Part shown: positions 8,101 through 13,862 of the stretch, piece by piece
Numbering within the stretch: the stretch's first letter is position 1
Layout of the letters: each line of letters begins with the position of its first letter
DNA from: CAZCGA01 sp964498075
Lineage (GTDB): Bacteria > Desulfobacterota > Binatia > HRBIN30
NCBI GenBank assembly: GCA_964498075.1
Contig: CAZCGA010000148.1
Coordinates: 1 to 14,889, forward strand
Reading direction: 5' to 3'
Length of the DNA stretch: 14,889 nucleotides
Translations under genes and position numbers: made by a program
The notes under the pieces: generated by a model
The model's database searches: none
What the model was told of the DNA's origin: nothing
The model's input: the letters and a program-made list of their open reading frames with translations, nothing else

Positions 8101-8351
8101 AAGCCACCCACCAGTGTGTAGTTGCCGCTGGTCACGGGTGCCTTGGAGTCTGGTTGCGCTATCGTGCCGCCGAGCGTGTACGCTCCGTTGCTATTGAAGG
8201 TGGCGCCACCTCCGTCGACGGTGTGGCTGCTGAGATTGTAGGATCCCGCCATCTGCGCGTCAGCACCCGAATCGAAGAGGAGGAGCGCGCCCAGGACGGC
8301 CGCCCGTCTCATGCCGTTCATGATGGCGAGGAGGAAGGTGGAACCCCTCAT
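5178..8351 (-). CDS. Exported Thr-Pro-rich protein with FG-GAP propeller and C-terminal dockerin-like pair
   Basis: From ATG 8351 this gives 1057 aa; GGAAGC upstream is a fair SD, and ATGs at 8321 and 8312 are alternatives. A signal peptide ends near DSGADA/Q. Residues 34-90 form a small domain (GSYNLSSHTVDGGGATFNS to YTLVGGFW) often seen at the N-terminus of exported proteins. Residues 91-626 are almost pure Thr-Pro-x-Thr. FG-GAP/VCBS blades follow, with at least six Asp-loops about 48 residues apart: DVDGDGALD, DVTGDGVPD, DVTGDGVDD, DFTGDGWLD, DMNGDGWAD and DFNGDRLPD. An earlier ADLDLVLGD may be a seventh. The last 65 residues hold GDLNRDGVVTASDL and ADVNGDGQITAADL, a dockerin-like Ca-binding pair. 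A surface binding or adhesion role is inferred. It is probably co-transcribed with the gene 71 nt upstream. Confidence 0.88.
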   Translation of the reverse strand: MRGSTFLLAIMNGMRRAAVLGALLLFDSGADAQMAGSYNLSSHTVDGGGATFNSNGAYTLGGTIAQPDSKAPVTSGNYTLVGGFWTQLNLPTPTSTPTSTPLPSSTPTRTPTLTPTPTSTRTPTRTPTLTPTRTPTATPTNTPMATPTRTPTATPSLTPTRTPTGTLTLTPTRTQTARPSSTSTATPTRTPTATPTFSSTPTQSPTRTPPATPTATPTATPTRTLTATPTITSTPTQSPTRTPPATPTATPTATPTRTPTATPTFTSTPTQSPTRTPSATPTATPTATPTRTPTATPTFSNAPTQSPTRTPTATPTATPTATPSLTNTPTTTATRTPTATPTLTDTPTSTATRPPSATPSTTPTPSPSTTPTATATLTGVATHTATRTASATPSSTPTATATSTPTDTPTRTPTITPTNTASATATATPTTTPTATTTLTQTPTRTGTITAVATPTSTRTGTPTSTPTQTPTLTPTATTTLTPTNSSTATPTGTPTRTPTQTATLTSTPTETPTLTPTKTPTPTHTGTPTHTSTQTATSTPTPSPTTTPSSTATRTPTHSPTATPSATASRTATPSTTPAATPTDTPTRTATSTATVTPSATRTATSTPTPTRSTTPTATATPTPTATLRGCLSGACIRTTRAPASVTPGPATAGSYGTDESSSTGGAAAAGADLDLVLGDQQEPRLELLHGDGQGGFTFATQLDFPDGSGGLSDMVAADVDGDGALDVVAANPSGNRILVALGNGRHQLHAGPSTTTNAPEQLVVRDVTGDGVPDVLATTPSGVVLLRGRGGGGFEPLSTVELGARVADLVVADVTGDGVDDLVVAVPAQHAVQVYRGLGAGRFAGDRMLPGSQPLAIAIGDFTGDGWLDIAVADAGDQTVRVFAGAAGGLSRTAVVTSGVMASRLARADMNGDGWADLIALDQARGTLAILLGRGDGSFQLTGRTEQGESTPALIVADFNGDRLPDVVLTAPASQSIVVGTNVSPVQVRPGDLNRDGVVTASDLRQLVAELFDGDAAAADSCGGGSIVSGAEADVNGDGQITAADLTAAVRGRTP
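6475..8081 (-). repeat. Thr-Pro-coding low-complexity tandem repeat with hexanucleotide period
   Basis: About 1.6 kb of degenerate hexanucleotide units encodes Thr-Pro dipeptides alternating with Thr/Ser/Ala and Arg/Gln/Leu, such as TPTRTPTATP. It is entirely inside the FG-GAP protein gene and keeps its frame. The plus strand is also open over long stretches and reads Val-Gly-Val-x, which is a mirror of the repeat and not a gene. Such Thr-Pro stretches act as extended, often O-glycosylated linkers in known exported proteins. Confidence 0.95.
7400..7800 (-). repeat. Higher-order 102-bp tandem repeat inside the Thr-Pro region (about four copies)
   Basis: The phrase CTTTGCGTCGG recurs at 7435, 7537, 7639 and 7741, exactly 102 bp apart, with long near-identical flanks (for example GGTCGGCGTTGCCGT and GGGGTGTGCGGGTGG). 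At protein level this is a 34-residue unit containing STPTQSPTRTP. It implies recent unit duplication on top of the older hexanucleotide repeat, without frame change. Confidence 0.9.
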
Positions 8352-8422
8352 TCGGCAAGCTTCCGGTACTGCTCGACAGCACAAGGGCGCACGTGTCGGC
8401 TGGTGCAGCACGGCAGTGGAAC

Positions 8423-9424
8423 CTACCGCAGCGCAGCCACGGCATCCTGCCGCACTCTCATGGCCTGCACTTGAATCACCACCTCGCGCAGCTCCTCTTG
8501 CAGCCGCGCGTTCTCTGCCTTGAGGCCCTCCATTTGCTGCTGCAATGCGGCGACTTTCGCTCCTGAGAGATTGGCCGCGTTAAGTGGGGGCGGGCAAGTT
8601 GATGACAGATTGCCGTTCGGGTCGGCGTAGACGGCGGCCAGGTTGCACCCTGGGAGGGTGGGGCCGGGAGCGTGGAAAAGGCTGGACACGCGAGCGGTTC
8701 CCTGAACATGCAGGGTCTCTTGGGGACTCGTCGTACCGACGCCAACCCGGCCATTGCTGAGGTCGATGTACAACCTGGACGTTCCGCCGGCTCCGGTTCC
8801 GCCTGACTCGCCTCTGAGCTGCAAATTCGTTCCCTTGACGTCGATCACCCCGGTGCGTATGGATTTGTTGTAGTGCACCCGCAAGCCGTCCAGATCTGCG
8901 ATCGTGTCTCCGACCAGAAACACATCCGCGAGAGGCGCACCTGTGCCCAAGCGTAGGGGAATGGGCACGCCCAGTGGCGACGCGGGCGTGCCGGCTCCAC
9001 CCAGGGTGGTGTCGTGTGCCACGCTCGCCGCCCCCGCAAAGAGGGCGTACGGGGATGCGGTCAGTTGCTGGCGCTGGGTCTGATTGAGAACGGTGAAGCC
9101 CCCGTCGCTTGGGCATTGCACCGCAATCTGGAGAAAGCGATCGCTGCCGCCGAAGGGAGCAGAGCCAAAATCCAACGACACCGTGAAGAGGCCATTGGTG
9201 ATGGGCACGGCCGGCGTGAGGGTAGGAAGGATCTGTGATCCGCCTGATGCGGCGTCCCACAGCTGGAACTGGAACGTGCAGGTCGCATTGACCGGGCTGC
9301 CCAGTCTCTGCAGTTGCCCCTGATAGGTGAAGGCATTGCTGAGGGCGTCCGAGCGCTCCGGCTCCTGAATCATGAGCAGCAGAGCGAGAAGCAGGAATCC
9401 CCCCGAACGAAACCGATCCTTCAT
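8423..9424 (-). CDS. Exported tail-fibre-like protein with C-terminal coiled coil
   Basis: The ATG at 9424 with a strong SD gives 333 aa. The frame is open further upstream to 9742, but that part is only the mirror of a regulator fragment. The N-terminus (KDRFR, then FLLLALLLMI, cleavage near residue 28) is a signal peptide. Residues about 31-165 form a domain seen in many exported bacterial proteins (FTYQGQLQRLG, FQFQLWDAASGG, GLFTVSLDFG, QRQQLTASPYALFAGA). A tail-fibre-like segment follows: NGRVGVGTTSPQETLHVQG. The last 48 residues, from LSGAKVAAL, form a coiled coil that probably trimerises. A C-terminal intramolecular-chaperone (S74) domain, which some relatives have, is not visible. A structural or adhesive role is inferred. 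It is the first gene of a two-gene unit with the FG-GAP protein. Confidence 0.85.
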   Translation of the reverse strand: MKDRFRSGGFLLLALLLMIQEPERSDALSNAFTYQGQLQRLGSPVNATCTFQFQLWDAASGGSQILPTLTPAVPITNGLFTVSLDFGSAPFGGSDRFLQIAVQCPSDGGFTVLNQTQRQQLTASPYALFAGAASVAHDTTLGGAGTPASPLGVPIPLRLGTGAPLADVFLVGDTIADLDGLRVHYNKSIRTGVIDVKGTNLQLRGESGGTGAGGTSRLYIDLSNGRVGVGTTSPQETLHVQGTARVSSLFHAPGPTLPGCNLAAVYADPNGNLSSTCPPPLNAANLSGAKVAALQQQMEGLKAENARLQEELREVVIQVQAMRVRQDAVAALR

Positions 9425-9430
9425 CTGCGT

Positions 9431-9438
9431 TCTCCTTT
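9431..9438 (-). promoter_or_regulatory. Shine-Dalgarno deciding the tail-fibre-like gene start
   Basis: AAAGGAGA on the minus strand lies 6 nt before the ATG at 9424. It is the best SD in this intergenic region and supports excluding the N-terminal extension up to 9742. Confidence 0.75.
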
Positions 9439-9515
9439 CGATGCGCTGACAAGGCAGCGGCCAGACTCCGCCGGCTCGGCGCGCTTGATTCACCCCCCAC
9501 GAAGGAGCCGCGCGC

Positions 9516-9544
9516 TGTCTAAGTCCATCAATCTGGAATGTCAA
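9516..9544 (-). promoter_or_regulatory. Predicted sigma-70-type promoter for the two exported-protein genes
   Basis: On the minus strand, a consensus -35 TTGACA (9539-9544) is followed after exactly 17 nt by TAGACA (9516-9521) as a partial -10. A start near 9510 would leave a leader of about 85 nt before the ATG at 9424. This is motif-based only. Confidence 0.4.
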
Positions 9545-9639
9545 TGAGTGGGCGTCTTCGGGAAGGCGAGTAGCGGATTGTGTGCGGACTTGGCCTGTTG
9601 AAGGCGAGGAACGATGGCTGTGCCACCGACGGCGAGAAT

Positions 9640-9779
9640 CTCGGGCTGGATGGGAACCTGGTCGAGCTCGTGCAGATGAGTCGAGAAGGGCGGCGGGCAA
9701 CCACAGCGCCGCGGCGCGCCGGCTCGACATCTCGCGCGACACCTTGCGCTATCGGTTGGAGAAGCTCAGGCTGGGTGAA
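9640..9779 (+). pseudogene. Second NtrC-family C-terminal (Fis-type HTH) remnant
   Basis: Bases 9693-9779 read AGNHSAAARRLDISRDTLRY then RLEKLRLGE, a clear Fis-type HTH tail of a sigma-54-dependent regulator. Upstream bases in another frame read ENLGLDGNLVELVQMSRE, resembling the segment normally before this helix, so a frameshift near 9690 is likely. No AAA+ motif or start is visible. DNA similarity to the remnant at 5078-5161 is high: 22 identical bases at 5078-5099 and 9699-9720, and roughly 75% beyond by eye. The stop at 5159-5161 has CCG at the equivalent position here, so the frame runs into the next gene. It is a decayed fragment in the same orientation as the first remnant. Confidence 0.7.
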
Positions 9780-9796
9780 CCGCGAGGTGATTCGCG

Positions 9797-10786
9797 ATGC
9801 CCGACGCGAAGGACCGCTCCGCAGAGTTCCGACTCGACACCCCCTCCGGTTCGTCCTTCGTCGCACCCGCGCCGTTCAAGAAGTCCGTCGGGTCGGACCT
9901 GCTGCCGATCGGACTTTCCTATCCCCTCCGGTTCCAGCTGGCGGTGCAGGCTGGCTTCGAGGCAATCGAGATGGAGGCCGTTGCGGACAGGGACGAGGCC
10001 GAGGAGGTTCGCGAGGCGGCACAGCATGCGGGGCTGACGATCCACTCGGTCCTGACCCTGGACAACTGGCGGTACCCGCCGTCCAGCGCCGATCGCGACG
10101 ACATCGAAAAGTGCATCCGCGTTCTGCAGGCCGCAATGGCCAATGCCAAGCTCTGGGGTGCCGACACCTTGCTGCTCATCCCGGCGGTGGTCGACGCCGG
10201 GACCTCGTACCGCGAGGCGTATACGCGGTCCCAGGCCGTCATCCGGAGCGAGTTGCTGCCCGTCGCCCAGGAGCTCGGGGTCGTCCTCGCGGTCGAGAAC
10301 GTCTGGAACGGGTTCCTGCTCAGTCCGCTCGAGTACGAGCGCTACATCGACGAGTTCGAGTCCCCGTGGGTGCGAGCCTACCTGGACGTCGGCAACATGA
10401 TCTTCGGCCACCCCGCGCACTGGGTCGGCATCGCCGGCAGCCGCATCGTCAAGGTGCACGTGAAGGACTTCCGGCTGGATCGAGCCCGCCGCCGGTTCTC
10501 CTTCGGTCGCATCGGGGAGGGAGACATCGACTGGCCGGCGGTGCGCTCCGCACTTCTCGAGGTCGGCTTTTCGGGGCACGTCACGAGCACGGGCATCCCG
10601 CGGGACCGCTGGATCCAACAGATGGACCGAGGTGTGAGGTTCCTCCGCAGGCGCCCGCTGGGCGCAGTGCCCGGAGCTTCCGGACTGGTCCGCGCGCTGT
10701 CGGCGGTGCGGCGGCGGTCCGACATCCTGTTCCTCCACGACACGGCGCGGCGCTTCGACCAGTTCCGGGATGGGCGCCTGCACTGA
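9797..10786 (+). CDS. Xylose-isomerase-like TIM-barrel protein (sugar phosphate isomerase/epimerase family)
   Basis: This 329-aa protein starts at ATG 9797, just after GAGGTG. Residues about 35-265 form an AP-endonuclease-2/xylose-isomerase-like barrel: PIGLSYPLRFQLAVQAGFEAIEM, the GADTLLLIP strand, AVENVWNGF (Glu167), YLDVGNM (Asp197), IVKVHVKDF (His221) and GEGDIDWPAV. Members are metal-dependent isomerases or epimerases, or oxidoreductase partners acting on sugars and inositols. The spacing of Glu, Asp and His is close to that of UlaE-type epimerases. The fourth ligand, a Glu expected after GFSGHVTS, is Thr265. The C-terminal 65 residues (RRRPLGAVPGASGLVRALSA onward) are an Arg-rich extension. 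The methyltransferase gene follows 47 nt later on the same strand, so an operon is likely. The substrate is unknown. Confidence 0.85.
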   Translation: MPDAKDRSAEFRLDTPSGSSFVAPAPFKKSVGSDLLPIGLSYPLRFQLAVQAGFEAIEMEAVADRDEAEEVREAAQHAGLTIHSVLTLDNWRYPPSSADRDDIEKCIRVLQAAMANAKLWGADTLLLIPAVVDAGTSYREAYTRSQAVIRSELLPVAQELGVVLAVENVWNGFLLSPLEYERYIDEFESPWVRAYLDVGNMIFGHPAHWVGIAGSRIVKVHVKDFRLDRARRRFSFGRIGEGDIDWPAVRSALLEVGFSGHVTSTGIPRDRWIQQMDRGVRFLRRRPLGAVPGASGLVRALSAVRRRSDILFLHDTARRFDQFRDGRLH

Positions 10787-10833
10787 GCCGGCGCCCCGTG
10801 GTTGCGCCGCGCTCGTGCCGGGTAGGATAAAAA

Positions 10834-11499
10834 GTGTCGGCCAGAGAAACGGATATGCGTCGCCTCTTCACGGAGCGGGCGGATTCGTATGGACGCTTCA
10901 TCCGATCCGTTGGATACCCGCAGGGCATCCGCGCCTACTTCTCTCACTCACCCATCCTGCGGTCCGACCTTCGGATCCTCGACGCGGGCTGCGGCAGCGG
11001 CGTCGTCGCGCTCGCCATTCGTGATGCGCTTTTGGCCCGCGGCTTCACCCTGGGCGCCATTGACGGCTTCGATCTGACTCGAGCGATGCTCGACCGATTC
11101 CGTCAGGTGCTGGAAGTGCGTGGCATCAGCGGGATGCGACTCACGGAGGCGAACGTCATGGATCTCGACGCCCTTCCTGCCTCATGGAACGGCTATGACC
11201 TCGTCGCTTCCGCTTCCATGCTGGAGTACGTACCGAGGGAAAGCCTGCCGCAGGCACTCGGCGCACTGCGCGCGCGTCTCAACGCGACGGGCACGATGGT
11301 GCTGTTCATCACGCGGCGGAACTGGCTGATGAAGCCGCTGATCCAGCGGTGGTGGCGGGGAAATCTCTACACGAGGTCAGAGCTCCAGGCCGCCTTTCAC
11401 CGAGCCGGCTTCTCAGGCGTATTGTTCCATCGGTTTCCCTTACCCTATCGGCATCTGAGCGTCTGGGGGCACGTTGTCGAAGCGCGTCAGTCGCCTTGA
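10834..11499 (+). CDS. Class I SAM-dependent methyltransferase
   Basis: The 221-aa protein starts at GTG 10834, 6 nt after AGGA; an ATG at 10855 has a weaker site. A Rossmann methyltransferase core is clear: motif I ILDAGCGSGVVAL (Asp50 to Gly56), an acidic second-strand region AIDGFDLTRAML, LTEANVMDLDAL for the adenine-contacting loop, YDLVASASMLEYVP (motif IV region) and GTMVLFITRRNWLMKPL. It resembles the Methyltransf_11/25 group that acts on small molecules and lipids. The C-terminus (YTRSELQAAFHRAGF) matches the usual final subdomain. It is probably co-transcribed with the TIM-barrel gene upstream, so both may act on one sugar-like or lipid compound; that link is inference. Confidence 0.88.
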   Translation: MSARETDMRRLFTERADSYGRFIRSVGYPQGIRAYFSHSPILRSDLRILDAGCGSGVVALAIRDALLARGFTLGAIDGFDLTRAMLDRFRQVLEVRGISGMRLTEANVMDLDALPASWNGYDLVASASMLEYVPRESLPQALGALRARLNATGTMVLFITRRNWLMKPLIQRWWRGNLYTRSELQAAFHRAGFSGVLFHRFPLPYRHLSVWGHVVEARQSP

Positions 11500-11715
11500 C
11501 AGTAGCTTCCGGGCGCCATGCGCAACGAGATGCCGACGGGGCCGCCGTCGGGTGCGGCTGGCCGCCAGGTCGTGAGGTTGTTGCAAACGTGCTGGTGATC
11601 GTTGTAACGTTCCGTTCGCAGAAAGGGTGCGAGTTCGGTCGGCAATGTTGTTCCTTCGTGACACGGACCGTTGAGAACGAACCGTGCTGCCGATTCCGCT
11701 TCGTAAGTCGCACCA
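11487..11715 (-). pseudogene. Possible C-terminal gene fragment, unknown family
   Basis: The minus strand encodes a stretch ending at TGA (11487-11489) whose composition looks truly coding: RFVLNGPCHEGTTLPTELAP, then an Asn/His/Cys-rich NDHQHVCNNLTTWRPA and GISLRMAPGSYCQGD. It has three Cys and a His-rich patch suggesting an exported or metal-binding protein. The frame is open to 11813, but the first 35 or so residues look like mirror sequence of the Tat gene leader, so only about 75 codons are convincing. It overlaps the end of the methyltransferase gene by 13 nt. I do not recognise the family. It may be a 5'-truncated pseudogene or chance. Confidence 0.3.
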
Positions 11716-11803
11716 CAAAGTCTGGGCCGACCTGATTGACGGTCGAACCGACGGGGAGACGCGGTTCCTCCCCCTGCCCAATTTCCCTTCGGGGGGAGCG
11801 TGT

Positions 11804-12334
11804 GTGACGTCATCGAAGCAGTTCACTCGGCGCGAGTTCCTGGTCATCGGCGGCAGCGTCGCCGTTGGCGCCTTGGCCGGCGCGTCGCTCCGTGCTCCGC
11901 GGGCAGTCGCGGGCTCGTCGCCAAACCATGTGATCTTCCGCTTGTCTTTGCGCGGCCGTCGAGGATCCAAGGCGGCCAAGCTGCACAATGCGAACATGCG
12001 CTTCGCCACCGAGAGCGCTGCGAAACTGCACCACGCCCATCCGGGTGATCGCTCGCGCGTCGTCCAGCTCACGGTGAGCGCCGCGGTGTTTCAGCGTCTC
12101 TTTCCGTCTCCGGACCGTGAGGTGGCCGACCTGCGGAAAATCGTTCTCGGGTGTATCGGCGACTGCAATCGCGACAACCACGTGACGGTAAATGAGGTGG
12201 TCACGATGGTCAGGAGTGCGCTCGGTGGGACGCCAGCATCGGTGTGCCGGCAAGGCGACGCCAACCGCGATGCTCGCATCGGCATCGATGAAACGCTCAC
12301 TGCGCTGAACAACGCGTTGCGGGATTGCCCCTAG
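11804..12334 (+). CDS. Tat-exported protein with dockerin-like EF-hand pair
   Basis: The 176-aa product starts at GTG 11804, with GGGGGGAG ending 5 nt before it. The N-terminus QFTRREFLVIGG followed by SVAVGALAGASL is a twin-arginine signal (Arg9-Arg10) and cleavage is likely near AVAG (residue 37). The middle part is basic and His-rich (SKAAKLHNANMRFATESAAK, then LHHAHPGD). The C-terminal 60 residues hold two dockerin-like loops, DCNRDNHVTVNE (120-131) and DANRDARIGIDE (152-163), each followed by a helix (VVTMVRSAL, TLTALNNAL), with Cys117, Cys121, Cys148 and Cys175 nearby. This architecture suggests an extracytoplasmic Ca-binding protein that folds before export. The function is unknown. 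The upstream in-frame extension to 11684 is not coding-like. Confidence 0.8.
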   Translation: MTSSKQFTRREFLVIGGSVAVGALAGASLRAPRAVAGSSPNHVIFRLSLRGRRGSKAAKLHNANMRFATESAAKLHHAHPGDRSRVVQLTVSAAVFQRLFPSPDREVADLRKIVLGCIGDCNRDNHVTVNEVVTMVRSALGGTPASVCRQGDANRDARIGIDETLTALNNALRDCP

Positions 12335-12353
12335 AAACCATCCTAGCTGGTTT
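12335..12353 (+). terminator. Weak hairpin after the Tat protein gene
   Basis: AAACCA and TGGTTT form a 6-bp stem around TCCTAGC directly after the stop codon. It lacks a following T-run, so it is a weak terminator candidate. Confidence 0.25.
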
Positions 12354-12570
12354 GAGGTGGTATCTCGGGGGGGTAGGTACCCTTCCCCAAAGGGGGGGCG
12401 AGTCCCGCCTACGGGGCCTTGGCTTGGTCCCCGAGGTCGGTGGTAGACCCTTGGATGCGAATGCCGTCGAGTCAACGCCCATCGGGTCGCGGAGGAAGAG
12501 GCTGGGTCCCTGTCCGAGCCGCGTCTCCCCTGCCGCCCGCAATAGTGCCTGCTCAGGTACTGCGTGCGGA

Positions 12571-12598
12571 CGGTACCAACTCTACGGTACCAACTCTG
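12571..12598. repeat. 14-bp tandem duplication
   Basis: CGGTACCAACTCTA is followed at once by CGGTACCAACTCTG. Thirteen of 14 bases are identical. It probably reflects replication slippage. Confidence 0.85.
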
Positions 12599-12658
12599 AT
12601 GGGCGCCGCTCGAAATGGCGGACGACAATGTGCGCCCTTACCGTGCGGCTCGTCGCAA

Positions 12659-12688
12659 GTTATTACGACCGCGCAAAACCCAATTCGC
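12659..12688. repeat. Left copy of imperfect 30-bp direct repeat flanking the DUF4062 gene
   Basis: This copy matches 13833-13862 at 25 of 30 positions (CCGCGCAA and CAATTCGC cores conserved). Both copies are followed at a similar distance by a CGAATGAG motif (12712-12719 and 13898-13905). The copies lie on either side of the DUF4062 gene in the same orientation. Confidence 0.65.
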
Positions 12689-12838
12689 TCCCGTCCTCTC
12701 ACCGACGCCGCCGAATGAGCGCGGTTCCCCTCCGTATCGTGTTCGCAGTCGGAGCTGAGACGGTGCGCAACGAAGTGACCTCCTCGCCGGTCAGATCGGT
12801 CCCGAGTTCCCACGGCTTTGGCGACCGCACCTTCTGGA

Positions 12839-13765
12839 CTACCTCGCCAATCGCTCAAGGAGTGCAACGTGTCCCAAGAGATCCTTGGAAATCTCCCGCC
12901 CGTCCGCCCAATACTGAGGGAATGGCTTGTTGCGGTATTCTGGTACCTGGGCGGCGAGGCGTTTGAGGCGGGCCGAGATCCTGTCGATTGCGTTGCGATC
13001 TTGCTCTGATAAGCCTGCTGCCGAGAACGTCAGGAGCCGGTCAAGGCACATGGCTGCGGAGCTGTATACGTGCGCGCCAAGATCGTAGAACTTATCCCGA
13101 CTCATGCCGTCGATGGCGTCGAACTCATCCATCCGCGCAGCGAAGCCTCGTGAAATAGCAACCAAGCTCGTTCCGAAATCGATCGGATGATGCAGCCGTG
13201 GATCTGCGGGAAGGGTCTTTTGAGATTCCTTGGTGCCGGCACTTTGTTGGGAACTAGGCAAAGGCAGTTGATCAGTTACCAGATCTTGGATCTTGGCATC
13301 CAAGTGACGATAGAGGTCCCGTTCGAACTCCTCGACGGTCGCGTACTCATGAAAAAGCCCCTGCGAGCGCATCTGCTCCTTGAAGTCCTTCAGTTTCGCG
13401 AATTCGGCCGGATCGATGTCGTATGAAATGTCGCGCGTGGAGAAGTAGAGCATTACCCGTTGAGGTCCCTTCTTCGAGATGAACTCGCGGATCTCCTCGA
13501 CCGTTCCGGAACTGGCGGTCGGCGTAGGCGTGCCGAGTTTTGACCAAAGGATGGCGACTAGAAGATCGCTCTTCTCGATTATCCTTCCATTCAGGATGTG
13601 CTGCGGGTGATCTCCGAGCGTCGGCACAGAGGCGGACTCCCACATTACAGGGTGAAGGATGACGTGCTCATTGGCATCGTTCCAACGATTGAATATCTTC
13701 AAGACGGCGTCCCGCTCCTTCTGAACGTCGCCCGGGGAAGCGATAGCGATGTTTACGCGCCTCAT
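12839..13765 (-). CDS. DUF4062 (TIR-like) protein with uncharacterised helical C-terminus, possible conflict-system protein
   Basis: The 308-aa protein starts at ATG 13765, with AGGAGA about 12 nt upstream. Residues 3-165 match the DUF4062 pattern: VNIAIASPGDVQKERDAV (Asp13, Glu17), VPTLGDHPQHILNGRIIEKS, SDLLVAILWSKLGTPTPTAS (66-85), SGTVEEIREF (86-95), VMLYFS and a trailing FHEYATVEEFERDLYRHL. This Rossmann/TIR-like fold is common as the N-terminal module of STAND/NACHT-type and other conflict proteins. Here no NTPase or repeat sensor follows. Residues 170-200 are a linker and 200-308 a mostly helical region (RGFAARMDEFDAIDGMSRDK, DRISARLKRLAAQV) that I do not recognise. GC near 50% contrasts with about 68% at tkt, suggesting transfer. 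The gene is isolated with no operon partner in view. Confidence 0.78.
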   Translation of the reverse strand: MRRVNIAIASPGDVQKERDAVLKIFNRWNDANEHVILHPVMWESASVPTLGDHPQHILNGRIIEKSDLLVAILWSKLGTPTPTASSGTVEEIREFISKKGPQRVMLYFSTRDISYDIDPAEFAKLKDFKEQMRSQGLFHEYATVEEFERDLYRHLDAKIQDLVTDQLPLPSSQQSAGTKESQKTLPADPRLHHPIDFGTSLVAISRGFAARMDEFDAIDGMSRDKFYDLGAHVYSSAAMCLDRLLTFSAAGLSEQDRNAIDRISARLKRLAAQVPEYRNKPFPQYWADGREISKDLLGHVALLERLAR

Positions 13766-13832
13766 ATTCGTTCGGCTCTCCTGGCAGATTTCCGACCAAA
13801 TTTACCACGAACGATCTGAATGCGGGAGAGTA

Positions 13833-13862
13833 GTGACTACGCCCGCGCAACACTCAATTCGC
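13833..13862. repeat. Right copy of imperfect 30-bp direct repeat flanking the DUF4062 gene
   Basis: Partner of the copy at 12659-12688, 1174 bp away in the same orientation, with 5 mismatches in 30. The segment CGCGC-AACACTCAATT-CGCGCG (13844-13865 region) can form a small hairpin, which the left copy keeps only partly. Confidence 0.65.

Larger units (their letters stand above)
12335..12838. other. Intergenic region without a supported gene
   Basis: This 504-bp stretch has several overlapping frames but none with a recognisable motif or SD. It holds the weak hairpin after the Tat gene, a G/C-run segment near 12366-12402 that can fold, a 14-bp tandem duplication at 12571-12598 and the left copy of the direct repeat that flanks the DUF4062 gene. 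A transition to lower GC begins near its right end. Confidence 0.6.

Noticed and set aside
7219..8121. Long plus-strand open frame rich in Val-Gly
   Set aside because: It is the mirror of the Thr-Pro repeat of the minus-strand FG-GAP gene: low complexity, no SD and no domain.
9425..9742. N-terminal extension of the tail-fibre-like gene
   Set aside because: The extension is the antisense of the NtrC-tail remnant, and a signal peptide with a strong SD starts at 9424.
12325..12966. 213-codon plus-strand frame after the Tat gene
   Set aside because: No SD, no motif, Arg/Ser/Pro-rich translation and overlap with the end of the DUF4062 gene.
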